22,769 bases of DNA from JALHUB01 sp050010555 (GCA_050010555.1 JBEKKV010000034.1:1-22769); one strand, 5' to 3'; counted from the stretch's first letter, positions 1-7,156 are shown. The notes: a model not told the origin generated them from the sequence alone. Program-made: numbers and translations.

Positions 1-645
1 CAGCAGATTGATGATCTGCGCCTGGATGGAGACGTCGAGCGCTGAGACCGGCTCATCGCACACGATGAAGTCGGGCTCAACCGCGAGGGCGCGCGCTACG
101 CCGATTCGCTGTCGCTGGCCGCCGCTGAACTCGTGCGGGTAGCGGTTGGCGTAATATGGATTCAGGCCGACGATGCGCATCAGCTCCTGGACGCGCTCGC
201 GGCGGCGCTTGCCGGAGGCGAGGTTATGGATCGCCAGCGGCTCGCCGATGATGCTGCCAATGCTCATGCGCGGGTTCAGCGAGGCGTAGGGGTCCTGAAA
301 GATCATCTGCATCCGGCGTCGGAAGAGGCGAAGCTCCTTGCCCTTCATGCCGCAGAGGTCGCGGCCGTCGAAGAACACCTGGCCGGCGGTGGGACGGTAG
401 AGCTGCAGGATGGCGCGACCGGCCGTCGACTTGCCGCAGCCGCTCTCGCCGACCAGCCCCAGCGTCTCGCCGCGCCGGATGGCGAAGGACACGCCGTCGA
501 CGGCCTTCACGTCGGCGACCTTGCGCTGGAAGATCATGCCCGCCGTCACCGGGAAGTACACCTTCAGATCGCGGACGTCGAGAAGGACGCGGTCGCTGCT
601 CCTCGACGCGGCGCTGTCGACGATGGTGTCGGGCTCGGTCGTCAT
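1..645 (-). CDS. Oligopeptide/dipeptide ABC transporter ATP-binding protein, OppF/DppF type (partial, 3' end off window)
   Basis: This is the second ATPase subunit of a peptide-family ABC importer; it would hydrolyse ATP on the cytoplasmic face to drive uptake. The frame is open from ATG at 645 to the window edge (215 codons). It shows the opening typical of OppF/DppF, Walker A (GESGCGKST), a Q-loop (MIFQDPYASLNPR), the ABC signature (FSGGQRQR) and Walker B with D-loop (FIVCDEPVSALD). The C-terminal oligopeptide-binding extension lies outside the window. Its ATG overlaps the TGA of the upstream ATPase gene as ATGA, which indicates translational coupling. The substrate cannot be read from ATPases alone, and no permease or binding-protein gene is visible here. 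Confidence 0.93.
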   Translation of the reverse strand, partial: MTTEPDTIVDSAASRSSDRVLLDVRDLKVYFPVTAGMIFQRKVADVKAVDGVSFAIRRGETLGLVGESGCGKSTAGRAILQLYRPTAGQVFFDGRDLCGMKGKELRLFRRRMQMIFQDPYASLNPRMSIGSIIGEPLAIHNLASGKRRRERVQELMRIVGLNPYYANRYPHEFSGGQRQRIGVARALAVEPDFIVCDEPVSALDVSIQAQIINLL

Positions 646-1631
646 ACCGCGGCCTTTTCGATTTCGGCGGCGTGCCAGCAGGCCGAGTAGTGCTTCTCGC
701 CCACAAGCATGAGCGGCGGCTCTTCGGCGCGGCACTTGTCGTCGCGGTAGGCGCAGCGGGGATAGAAGCTGCACCCGGCCGGCATGTGCACGAGGTCCGG
801 CGGGAAGCCTTCGATGGGACTCAGCTTGCTGTGCCGCGCCTGGTCGAGCCGCGGAACGGATTTCAGCAGCCCGAGTGTGTACGGATGCCGCGGATTGCCG
901 TAGACCTCACGCGCGGTGGATGATTCGACGATCTTGCCAGCGTACATTACGTAGACGCGGCTGGCGTAGCGGGCGATGACGCCCAGGTTATGGGTGATGA
1001 TGATGACGGCCGTTCCGGTCTCGCGGCTTAAGTTGGCGAGTATCTCCAGTATCTGCGCCTGAATCGTCACGTCCAGTGCTGTCGTCGGCTCGTCGGCGAG
1101 GAGGAGCCGGGGATTGCAGGAAAGCGCCATGGCGATCATGACGCGCTGGCGCATCCCGCCCGAGAACTGGTGCGGATAGTCCTTTATGCGCGAAGCGGCG
1201 GCCGGAATGCCGACCATCTCCAGCAGCTCGACGGCACGTTTGTTGGCGCTGCGTCGGTTCATGTGCAGGTGGAGCTCCAGCGTCTCGGTAATCTGGCGTC
1301 CGATGGTGAGGACGGGATTAAGGGACGTCATCGGCTCCTGGAAGATCATGGCAATGCGATTGCCGCGAACGTGGCGGAGGTCGTTCTCGCTGAGCTTCAG
1401 GAGGTCTTTGCCCTCGAACCACACTTCGCCTTCGACGATGCGGCCGGGCGGCGTCGGGATGAGTCGCAGGAGCGAGAGGGCGCTGACGCTCTTGCCGCAG
1501 CCGCTTTCGCCGACCAGGCCGATGGTCTCGCCCTCATCGAGGTCGTAGCTGACGCCGTCCACCGCCTTGACGATGCCGTCGTCAGTGAAGAAGTGCGTTC
1601 TTAGGTTTTTTACCTCCAGCAGAGTCGCCAT
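642..1631 (-). CDS. Oligopeptide/dipeptide ABC transporter ATP-binding protein, OppD/DppD type
   Basis: A 329-residue ATPase subunit of a peptide-type ABC importer, of normal length for OppD/DppD. Visible motifs are Walker A (GESGCGKSVSALSLLRL, about residues 41-57), the Q-loop (MIFQEPMTSLNPV), the ABC signature (FSGGMRQR), Walker B (LLLADEPTTALD) and the switch His in IIITHNLG. The C-terminal oligo_HPY region carries the usual Cys cluster (CSFYPRCAYRDDKC). It is followed with a 4-nt overlap by the OppF-type gene, so the two form the usual ATPase pair. It is the first gene of the pair and lies 89 nt downstream of tRNA-Leu on the same strand. No clear Shine-Dalgarno sequence precedes the ATG. 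Substrate is unknown. Confidence 0.95.
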   Translation of the reverse strand: MATLLEVKNLRTHFFTDDGIVKAVDGVSYDLDEGETIGLVGESGCGKSVSALSLLRLIPTPPGRIVEGEVWFEGKDLLKLSENDLRHVRGNRIAMIFQEPMTSLNPVLTIGRQITETLELHLHMNRRSANKRAVELLEMVGIPAAASRIKDYPHQFSGGMRQRVMIAMALSCNPRLLLADEPTTALDVTIQAQILEILANLSRETGTAVIIITHNLGVIARYASRVYVMYAGKIVESSTAREVYGNPRHPYTLGLLKSVPRLDQARHSKLSPIEGFPPDLVHMPAGCSFYPRCAYRDDKCRAEEPPLMLVGEKHYSACWHAAEIEKAAV

Positions 1632-1720
1632 CGGAGGTCATCCCTTGCTACCACATGCCTGCCGTGTGGGCGGAGCCGGCGGCATCGTGCGCGGTAGGGG
1701 ACCGGCTGTTGTCGCGAACC

Positions 1721-1805
1721 TGGTGGGGAAGAGGGGACTCGAACCCCTACGCCTCTCGGCACATGATCCTAAATCATGCTCGTCTGCCAGTTCCGACACT
1801 TCCCC
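1721..1805 (-). tRNA. tRNA-Leu (anticodon UAG, decodes CUA)
   Basis: Read on the minus strand, the 5' acceptor strand GGGGAAG (1805-1799) pairs with CTTCCCC (1731-1725), followed by discriminator A and a genome-encoded CCA (1723-1721). The anticodon arm CATGA-TTTAGGA-TCATG places UAG at 1771-1769. A long variable arm (GTGCCGAGAGGC region) marks it as class II, as expected for tRNA-Leu. The T-arm contains GGTTCGAGTCC. It lies 17 nt downstream of tRNA-Lys on the same strand and probably shares its transcript. Confidence 0.95.
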
Positions 1806-1822
1806 GACCAGCGATCCTTCAC

Positions 1823-1899
<77 letters not shown>

Positions 1900-1922
1900 G
1901 CGTTCTGAATCTGCCCACACCC

Positions 1923-1953
1923 GATAACTGTCTTGCACTTGACGCACAGCGCT
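1923..1953 (+). other. Candidate integrase arm-type binding sites, left end
   Basis: GATAACTGT (1923-1931) and CACAGCGCT (1945-1953) lie 24 and 46 bp inside the left attachment repeat. The same two words recur in the same order and orientation at the right end (6976-6984 and 7016-7024). Short repeats flanking both att cores are what arm sites of a phage-type tyrosine integrase look like. Their binding role is inferred. Confidence 0.5.
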
Positions 1954-2029
1954 CTGAGAGCATATGATTGACAAGCCTGAGGGAACGCAAGCAGAGCAAC
2001 TGACAGATCGAGCGAGGAGACTGGTTATC

Positions 2030-2974
2030 ATGCGTCAAGCACCTTCTACACCCATTATCGACACGGGAGACATCGCGGTCAACGCTCAGAGTTTCACGCG
2101 GGCTCTGAGGGCGGCTAACCTGAGCCCGCGAACCGTTCACAGCTACGGCGAGGCCGTTGACCTGCTAGGCCGGTTTCTGGCCGACCGGGGGATGCCCGTC
2201 TACGTCGCCAGCATCACGCGGGAGCACGTCGAGACCTTCATCTCCAACCTGCTGGAGAGTCATCGGCCTGCGACTGCGGCCAACCGCTTTCGCTCGCTTC
2301 AGCAGTTCTTCAAGTGGCTTGCCGAAGAGGGCGAGATCAAGGACTCGCCTATGGCGCGGATGAGAGTGCCGAAGGTGCCGGAGTATGAGCCGGCAGTTCT
2401 GCGCGAAGAGGAGCTGAAGAAGTTGCTCGCGACGTGCGACAAGGGCGACGACTTCGATGATCGGCGCGACGCTGCGCTACTGCGCGTGCTCATCGACACC
2501 GGAATGCGGCGGGCAGAGTGCGCCGGCCTTCGCTACACCGACGACGACGATAACGACGTCGATCTCGATCGGGGCTTGCTCCGGGTGATGGGCAAAGGCC
2601 AGCGGGAGCGCATGCTGCCTATCGGCGCCAAGACGGTCAAGGCGCTCGACCGCTATCTGCGAAAGCGAACGCTACAGAACGCGGCCAAGCAGCCGTGGTT
2701 ATGGATCGGCCACAAGGCGATGCGGTTGACGGACTCCGGTATCGCTCAGGTGCTACGGCGGCGCGGACGCGAGGCCGGACTCGGCGATCTTCACCCTCAT
2801 CAGCTGCGACACACCTTCGCCCATCAGTGGCTCGCCAGCGGCGGCAATGAGGGCGACTTGATGCGGATCACCGGCTGGCGGTCGCGCACCATGCTCCAGC
2901 GCTACGCTGCCTCTACCGGCGAAGAACGGGCGCAAGCGGCGCATCGGCGCCTGAGTCCGGGGGACCGACTATGA
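2030..2974 (+). CDS. Tyrosine recombinase/phage-type integrase (island recombinase 1)
   Basis: A site-specific tyrosine recombinase that probably catalyses integration or excision of the island at tRNA-Lys, since it is the gene nearest the left att site. The N-terminal SAM-like core-binding domain covers roughly the first 100 residues, followed by the catalytic domain. Catalytic residues visible are Arg in TGMRRAEC, Lys in GKGQRER, His-x-x-Arg in HQLRHTF and Tyr in TMLQRYA. The second histidine of the usual LGH box is replaced by Trp (TGWRS), a substitution known in active family members. I chose ATG 2030 (314 aa) because AGGAGA lies 10 nt upstream. An in-frame ATG at 1964 would add 22 residues. 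The gene overlaps the next by ATGA. Confidence 0.9.
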   Translation: MRQAPSTPIIDTGDIAVNAQSFTRALRAANLSPRTVHSYGEAVDLLGRFLADRGMPVYVASITREHVETFISNLLESHRPATAANRFRSLQQFFKWLAEEGEIKDSPMARMRVPKVPEYEPAVLREEELKKLLATCDKGDDFDDRRDAALLRVLIDTGMRRAECAGLRYTDDDDNDVDLDRGLLRVMGKGQRERMLPIGAKTVKALDRYLRKRTLQNAAKQPWLWIGHKAMRLTDSGIAQVLRRRGREAGLGDLHPHQLRHTFAHQWLASGGNEGDLMRITGWRSRTMLQRYAASTGEERAQAAHRRLSPGDRL

Positions 2975-5556
2975 TCCGGGCTCGTTTCAAGAAGACAACC
3001 GGCGATCCGCACCTCTCTCTCGTACTCTGCGGCAAGCCTGATGCGAAGGGTAATCGGACGTGCCCCTGGACCTTCGGTGTCGCGACGGGTGGTAGCTGGG
3101 GTGGCCCAGGATCGCCGTTTATGAGGATGTACGGCATCCTTCGCCCCGACGCCCACGGCGTGTACCGGCTCAGTCGCCGCAACATGGTCGCGTTGGCAGA
3201 GGGGCGAACGCCGACCCTACGTCGCCCTCGCGTCCATGTCGCCGGGACCTACATCACCTTCAATGCGCTCAAGGGCGCCATCGACTCGACGCAGCAACTC
3301 GGCGACGCCGTCTTCAAACTCCAACAGATGACCGGCATGTCGGCAGAGAGCGCCTCCGACTTCGTAGCCGCTTTCAAGATGGCTGGCGTGGACGCGGACA
3401 CGGCCTCGACGATGCTGGCTCGTTTCTCTAAGAACATGTTCGCGATTCAGGTCGCCAACGAGGATGGTACGGCCCCGGCCAAGACCACCGCCGCCGCTCT
3501 GCGGGACATCGGCGTCAGTGCACTCGACGCCAGCGGGCAGGTTCGGCCGACGGCTGACATCATGATGGATCTGGCGGACAAGATTTCGCACTTCAACAAC
3601 GATGCAGCTAAGACCGGGGCGGTGATGGACATCTTCGGGAAGAGCGGCGCGGCCATGCTCCCCTTCCTCAACCTGGGAGCGGCGGGGTTCAAGGCAGCCT
3701 CCGCCGAAGCTGCCAAACTCGGACTCGTGCTGTCGCAGAAACAAGTCGACGACATTCACAATTACACGCTAGCGCAAAGGGGGCTGGGCGAGGCGTTCGA
3801 GGGGCTGAAACTGAAGGTCGGCGAAGACTTGATGCCCAAGCTTACCGAATTCTCCAACTGGTTCGTCGCGCATCAGCCGGAAATTGCGGCGTTTGTCGAT
3901 AACGGCATCACGAAACTGGAAGGTGGCCTGGCTTCTCTGTGGAAGGTAGTCCAAGACAACCGGCAGACGTTGCTCGACGCCGCGAATGGCCTAGCCGTCA
4001 TGGGCAAGGCGATGATCGACTTCGGCGAATGGATCGCCAGTAACAAGGCAACGTTGGTTGCTTCTCTCATGGCGATAGGTGTCGGTCTCCTCTGGGCTTC
4101 GGGCGGGACGTCAGCCATTGGCGTCGCAGCAGGAATTTCGGCTATGGCGATATCGTTCGGAGCCCTTGGGGTAACTCTGCCGGGCACGGCGAGCGCCGCC
4201 GCTGAAGCAGCGGGAGCGGCCCATGCGCTTGCCGCCGCTACCGCAGATGCGGCAGCAGCGAGTGACGCCTACGATGCTAGTCCCGCTATCCGCCAGTTTT
4301 ACGCCCTGGCGACGGCGGCGGGTGTGGCCGTCGGAGCGATCGGAGACGTAGTATCGCAACAGAGGATAGGCTTCGAGGTTACGGCTCCGGCTACGGGTGG
4401 CGGGGCACCGATGGGACCCTTCCAACACGGGAGTGCATATGCCGACGCCTTGGCCGCGAACGCCGATATGGTGAAGGCTGCGGCTGACAAGTGGGCGGCA
4501 GCTCTTGGGGCCGTGAACACCGACCTCGGCGTCGGAACCGGCGGGGGCGCTACTGGCGGTGGAACGCTCGCGGCCCTCTCTGCCGCTGATCAAGCGTTCA
4601 TCGACCTTGCCGGGGCGGTCACCGCGCTGGGGCTGACCGGCCAGCAGTTCATCAGCTTCGTCGACCTGATGACCGAGGCGGGCAAGTCGCTCAACCTCAC
4701 GCTCTCGCAGATGGTCGACGTTTTCCACCAGAGCGGGCTCTCCGTCACCGACTTCGAGACGCGGTTGCAGGCGGTCGTCGCGCTCAACGAGTTGAAGCAG
4801 CAGGCCGATGACGCGACGACTTCCGTCACGAACCTCTACAGCGCCATGAACACGCTGCTCAGCGCGCCGACCAAAGAGAGCGCGGCGGCGCAACTGAAGG
4901 AAGACCAACTGAAATTGCAGGCGGCGGAACTCGTCGCTGGAGGCGCAACGACGACGGGCACGACTGATGCCGCAGGGAAGGTCCACCTCACCGCGGCGGA
5001 CAAGCAGCTCGTGGCCATCAACAAGCAGATCGCCCAGATGGACGCGGAGAACGCTGTCCGGGCAGCCGGCCTTCAGGTCGAGAAGGACAAGCAGACCGTC
5101 GCTGACGCAACATTGCTCACCAATAAGCAGCAACTCACCGACGCTCAAGCTCTCATTCTCGCGATGAAGGGGCAATCCTACGGCGCCGCGATCCTCCAGG
5201 GACAGTACTACCTCCAGTATTTGGCACTCGCCCAGTCGACGGACGAGTTGAAGATATGGACGGATGCTGTCACCGGCCAAGGCAACGCCCTTCAGGATCA
5301 GATCAAACTCTGGAGTGACCTCTCGGACGCGGGAAGGAAATGGGTCGCAGCGCAGGGTCAGTCGGCTCCGTCGTTCGCTAACGGCGGCGTCATGCCGTAC
5401 ACGGGGATGGCGCATCTAGAGAAGGGCGAGACGGTTCTGAGGCCGGGGCAGGGCGGCGGCGGCTCGTCCTTCAACAACTACGGGAACATCAAGATATACC
5501 CGCAGACGGCCTCGCGGATGGATATCTGGAAGGAACTCGACCTGCAGATGAGGTGA
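2971..5556 (+). CDS. Phage tail tape-measure-like protein with unrelated N-terminal segment (chimeric/truncated)
   Basis: An 861-residue ORF. From about residue 90 it reads as a tail tape-measure protein: alternating helical segments (LGDAVFKLQQMTGMSAE, DFVAAFKMAGVDADTAST), a hydrophobic stretch near residues 365-410, Ala-rich linkers, a long helical region and the typical glycine-rich end FANGGVMPYTG...HLEKGETVLRPG. Such proteins set tail length and help DNA pass into the cell. The first ~88 residues (with CGKP...TCPW and an Arg-rich end) do not resemble a tape-measure start, and the coiled-coil opening of the family is missing. This suggests a deletion that joined two genes. No other tail gene is present. 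It overlaps recombinase 1 by 4 nt. Expression as a functional tail protein is doubtful. Confidence 0.75.
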   Translation: MIRARFKKTTGDPHLSLVLCGKPDAKGNRTCPWTFGVATGGSWGGPGSPFMRMYGILRPDAHGVYRLSRRNMVALAEGRTPTLRRPRVHVAGTYITFNALKGAIDSTQQLGDAVFKLQQMTGMSAESASDFVAAFKMAGVDADTASTMLARFSKNMFAIQVANEDGTAPAKTTAAALRDIGVSALDASGQVRPTADIMMDLADKISHFNNDAAKTGAVMDIFGKSGAAMLPFLNLGAAGFKAASAEAAKLGLVLSQKQVDDIHNYTLAQRGLGEAFEGLKLKVGEDLMPKLTEFSNWFVAHQPEIAAFVDNGITKLEGGLASLWKVVQDNRQTLLDAANGLAVMGKAMIDFGEWIASNKATLVASLMAIGVGLLWASGGTSAIGVAAGISAMAISFGALGVTLPGTASAAAEAAGAAHALAAATADAAAASDAYDASPAIRQFYALATAAGVAVGAIGDVVSQQRIGFEVTAPATGGGAPMGPFQHGSAYADALAANADMVKAAADKWAAALGAVNTDLGVGTGGGATGGGTLAALSAADQAFIDLAGAVTALGLTGQQFISFVDLMTEAGKSLNLTLSQMVDVFHQSGLSVTDFETRLQAVVALNELKQQADDATTSVTNLYSAMNTLLSAPTKESAAAQLKEDQLKLQAAELVAGGATTTGTTDAAGKVHLTAADKQLVAINKQIAQMDAENAVRAAGLQVEKDKQTVADATLLTNKQQLTDAQALILAMKGQSYGAAILQGQYYLQYLALAQSTDELKIWTDAVTGQGNALQDQIKLWSDLSDAGRKWVAAQGQSAPSFANGGVMPYTGMAHLEKGETVLRPGQGGGGSSFNNYGNIKIYPQTASRMDIWKELDLQMR

Positions 5557-5726
5557 TGAGATTGCCTCTCAGGTGCCAGCATTGCGGCGCTCACGGCTCC
5601 TATCGCGACGAAGACGGCGTTTGGCGGTGTCTACTCTGCGGCCGCGTCGTCCGGGCCCCCGAGAAACGCGGCACCTTGCCCCCCAGGTCGAAATCTGGGC
5701 GTTTTTCCCGCTTGACAGGCCGATGA
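5556..5726 (+). CDS. Small zinc-ribbon protein (56 aa), unknown function
   Basis: The ATG at 5556 shares its A with the TGA of the tape-measure-like gene (TGATG), so translation is probably coupled; GAGG lies just 2 nt upstream of the ATG. The 56-residue product has two CxxC pairs, C7-x2-C10 and C25-x2-C28, separated by 14 residues (CQHC...CLLC), a treble-clef or ribbon-like zinc site, followed by a basic tail (SKSGRFSRLTGR). Such small zinc ribbons occur in phage and mobile-element operons, often as DNA-binding or accessory proteins. The role here is not known. Confidence 0.6.
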   Translation: MRLPLRCQHCGAHGSYRDEDGVWRCLLCGRVVRAPEKRGTLPPRSKSGRFSRLTGR

Positions 5727-5740
5727 TACGGGCGTAGTGT
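5712..5740 (+). promoter_or_regulatory. Possible promoter for a leader upstream of recombinase 2
   Basis: A perfect -35 hexamer TTGACA (5712-5717) is followed after 17 nt by TAGTGT (5735-5740), which matches only 3 of 6 -10 positions. If used, it would give a leader of about 125 nt before the ATG at 5872. Confidence 0.3.
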
Positions 5741-5835
5741 CTCCAGCGTAAACGACGGCGCCCGTCTTACCGAGCGCCGCCAGAGCCAAAGCCTGATGAG
5801 CCAGGCCCGGCCCGAGCACAGAATACCATGATCGG

Positions 5836-5870
5836 ACCTCCTGGTCGCTACAGGCGACGGGAGGTTTTTT
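5836..5870 (+). terminator. Terminator-like hairpin that also holds the ribosome-binding site of recombinase 2
   Basis: ACCTCC (5836-5841) pairs with GGAGGT (5860-5865), and GTCGC (5844-5848) pairs with GCGAC (5854-5858) around a TACAG loop. A U-G wobble and a single bulge lie between the stems, and six T residues follow (5865-5870). This is a strong intrinsic-terminator structure. The GGGAGG in its 3' arm is also the only good Shine-Dalgarno sequence for the ATG at 5872 (7-nt spacing). The hairpin could therefore both stop transcription and hide the ribosome-binding site. Confidence 0.7.
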
Positions 5871-5871
5871 G

Positions 5872-6891
5872 ATGGCAACGGAATGGGAGACCGCGAAGGA
5901 ATGCTACCTGCTACATATGGCCGGGAAGGGGTGCGTTAAGGAAACGATTGCCGTCCGCCGAGTAGGGCTCGAACGCTGGAGCGCGTTCTGCGAGGATCGC
6001 GCCGAGAATCCGCTGGCGCCGCCGCCAGCCGTCGTCGATGCATGGCTTTCCTCGCTCTACCGGCGCTACGCTCGCAACACGGTGTGCGGCCAGCTTGACG
6101 GCCTCCGCGCGTTCTTCAGGTGGCGCCGCGAGTTCGCGCTGCTAGAGGCGATCCCGACCTCCAAGCGCCCAAACGTTCCTATCCGCCCCTACTCGGCGGA
6201 CGACGTTCGCGCTCTGTTAGCGGCAGCGGATAGCGCACGCGACAAGGCCATGATCCTGCTGCTGTTCGGCTCGGGGCTACGCTGCGCGGAAGTCATCGGC
6301 ATCCGCATGGAAGACGTTGACTGGCCGGCGGGGTCGATCCGGGTTCTCGGCAAGGGCAGCAAAGTGCGCCTTGTCTGTCCGGGGGCTGCGGTGATGGCCG
6401 TCCTACGGGCCTACGTCGGCGATGGGCAGCATGAATATCTCTTCCCCGGACGCAGCGGCCATCTGGCGAGGTGCAGCCTGTGGCTGCTTATCGAGCGACT
6501 GGCGGTGAAGGCGGGCATCGACGGCGGGGTGCACCGGTTTCGGCATGCGTTCGCCAGCAACTTCCTTGCCCTCGGCGGCGACGTGGGCGATCTCCAAAAG
6601 ATACTCGGACACGCCTCTATCACCATGAGCCTACACTACGCCAGCTACACGGCGACTGAGCGCGCTCTTGCCGCTCAGAAGCGCTTCAATCCGGTCGATA
6701 GCTTGTTGAAGGGAGACAACAATGAACACATGGACGCTCAGTTTCTCGGAGTCATTCAGCCGGCAGGAGATGGGCACCACGTACGTTATCGACGCCATGG
6801 ACCGGCTGACGCTGGCGGGGATACCAGACGATCCCGTCGTCCTGGGGACACTCTGCCTACTCGCCGAAGAGTGCTACGAACTCGCCCTTGA
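5872..6891 (+). CDS. Tyrosine recombinase/XerC-D-like integrase (island recombinase 2)
   Basis: The second tyrosine recombinase of the island, clearly different from the first. An N-terminal core-binding domain spans about residues 1-95. The catalytic domain shows Arg in GSGLRCAE, Lys in GKGSKVRL, His-x-x-Arg in HRFRHAF, His in ILGHASITM and Tyr in SLHYAS, so the full catalytic set is present. The start is ATG 5872, preceded by GGGAGG; an upstream TTG at 5869 lies in the U-tract of the hairpin and is less likely. The natural C-terminus seems to be near RFNPVDSLLKGDNN. The last ~53 residues are Arg/Gly/Pro-rich, overlap the next ORF by 170 nt and look like read-through after a lost stop or a frameshift. 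Confidence 0.88.
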   Translation: MATEWETAKECYLLHMAGKGCVKETIAVRRVGLERWSAFCEDRAENPLAPPPAVVDAWLSSLYRRYARNTVCGQLDGLRAFFRWRREFALLEAIPTSKRPNVPIRPYSADDVRALLAAADSARDKAMILLLFGSGLRCAEVIGIRMEDVDWPAGSIRVLGKGSKVRLVCPGAAVMAVLRAYVGDGQHEYLFPGRSGHLARCSLWLLIERLAVKAGIDGGVHRFRHAFASNFLALGGDVGDLQKILGHASITMSLHYASYTATERALAAQKRFNPVDSLLKGDNNEHMDAQFLGVIQPAGDGHHVRYRRHGPADAGGDTRRSRRPGDTLPTRRRVLRTRP

Positions 6892-6970
6892 GCATATGGA
6901 GCAGGGCGTCATCCCCATCGAGGCGGTGATGGAGAAACCATCGCGCTGGCGGTTGCCGGTCGGGGCGTGA
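6722..6970 (+). CDS. Hypothetical protein, 82 aa, island-encoded
   Basis: A short acidic protein with helical character (LGTLCLLAEECYELALEHMEQG), no recognised family and no membrane segment. ATG 6722 is preceded by GGGAGA at 5-nt spacing, a good ribosome-binding site. The composition looks more protein-like than the overlapping tail of recombinase 2 in the other frame. It is the last gene before the right attachment site, a position where small regulators or excision factors may lie, but no HTH is evident. Function unknown. Confidence 0.5.
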   Translation: MNTWTLSFSESFSRQEMGTTYVIDAMDRLTLAGIPDDPVVLGTLCLLAEECYELALEHMEQGVIPIEAVMEKPSRWRLPVGA

Positions 6971-6974
6971 GAGA

Positions 6975-7024
6975 CGATAACTGTATGCGTTTTGCTTCAG
7001 TTATCAGACGTGAGACACAGCGCT
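6975..7024 (+). other. Candidate integrase arm-type sites and inverted repeat, right end
   Basis: GATAACTG (6976-6983) and its exact reverse complement CAGTTATC (6998-7005) form an 8-bp inverted repeat with a 14-nt spacer. CACAGCGCT follows at 7016-7024, 13 nt before the right 39-bp repeat. The same words occur at the left end of the element. With a T-rich but non-contiguous loop and no U-tract, binding sites are more likely than a terminator. Confidence 0.5.
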
Positions 7025-7037
7025 AGGGGCTTTATGG

Positions 7038-7076
7038 TTAAGAGTCAGCTGCTCTGCCAAATTGAGCTAGCGGCCC
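7038..7076 (+). repeat. Right attachment-site repeat: tRNA-Lys 5'-half remnant (39 bp)
   Basis: An exact copy of 1861-1899. On the minus strand it holds tRNA-Lys nucleotides 1-39 (acceptor 5' strand, D-arm, anticodon 5' strand and loop) but no 3' half, so it is not a functional tRNA. The original chromosomal sequence upstream of tRNA-Lys should resume at 7077. Confidence 0.88.
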
Positions 7077-7156
7077 TTGCACTCGATCCCGATCTTACAA
7101 TGCGCCGGTCCTAAAGGCCACGCTCGGCCTCCGGCTCGCCCCTGAAGTATCGGCTG

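Noticed and set aside
4111..5415. 434-residue antisense frame within the tape-measure-like gene
   Set aside because: Composition is typical of a GC-rich shadow frame, and the sense strand has clear tape-measure features.
5631..5819. Minus-strand 62-residue frame opposite the leader of recombinase 2
   Set aside because: No ribosome-binding site, no recognised family, and it overlaps the zinc-ribbon gene and a likely regulatory leader.
5770..5835. Possible hammerhead ribozyme or known riboswitch in the leader of recombinase 2 (CTGATGA present)
   Set aside because: The GAAA and NUH elements of a hammerhead are missing, and the conserved parts of fluoride, cyclic-di-GMP and cobalamin classes are not found.
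6975..7005. Inverted repeat as a terminator of the island operon
   Set aside because: The 8-bp AT-containing stem has a 14-nt loop and no T-run, and the same word recurs at the left end, so protein-binding sites are more likely.
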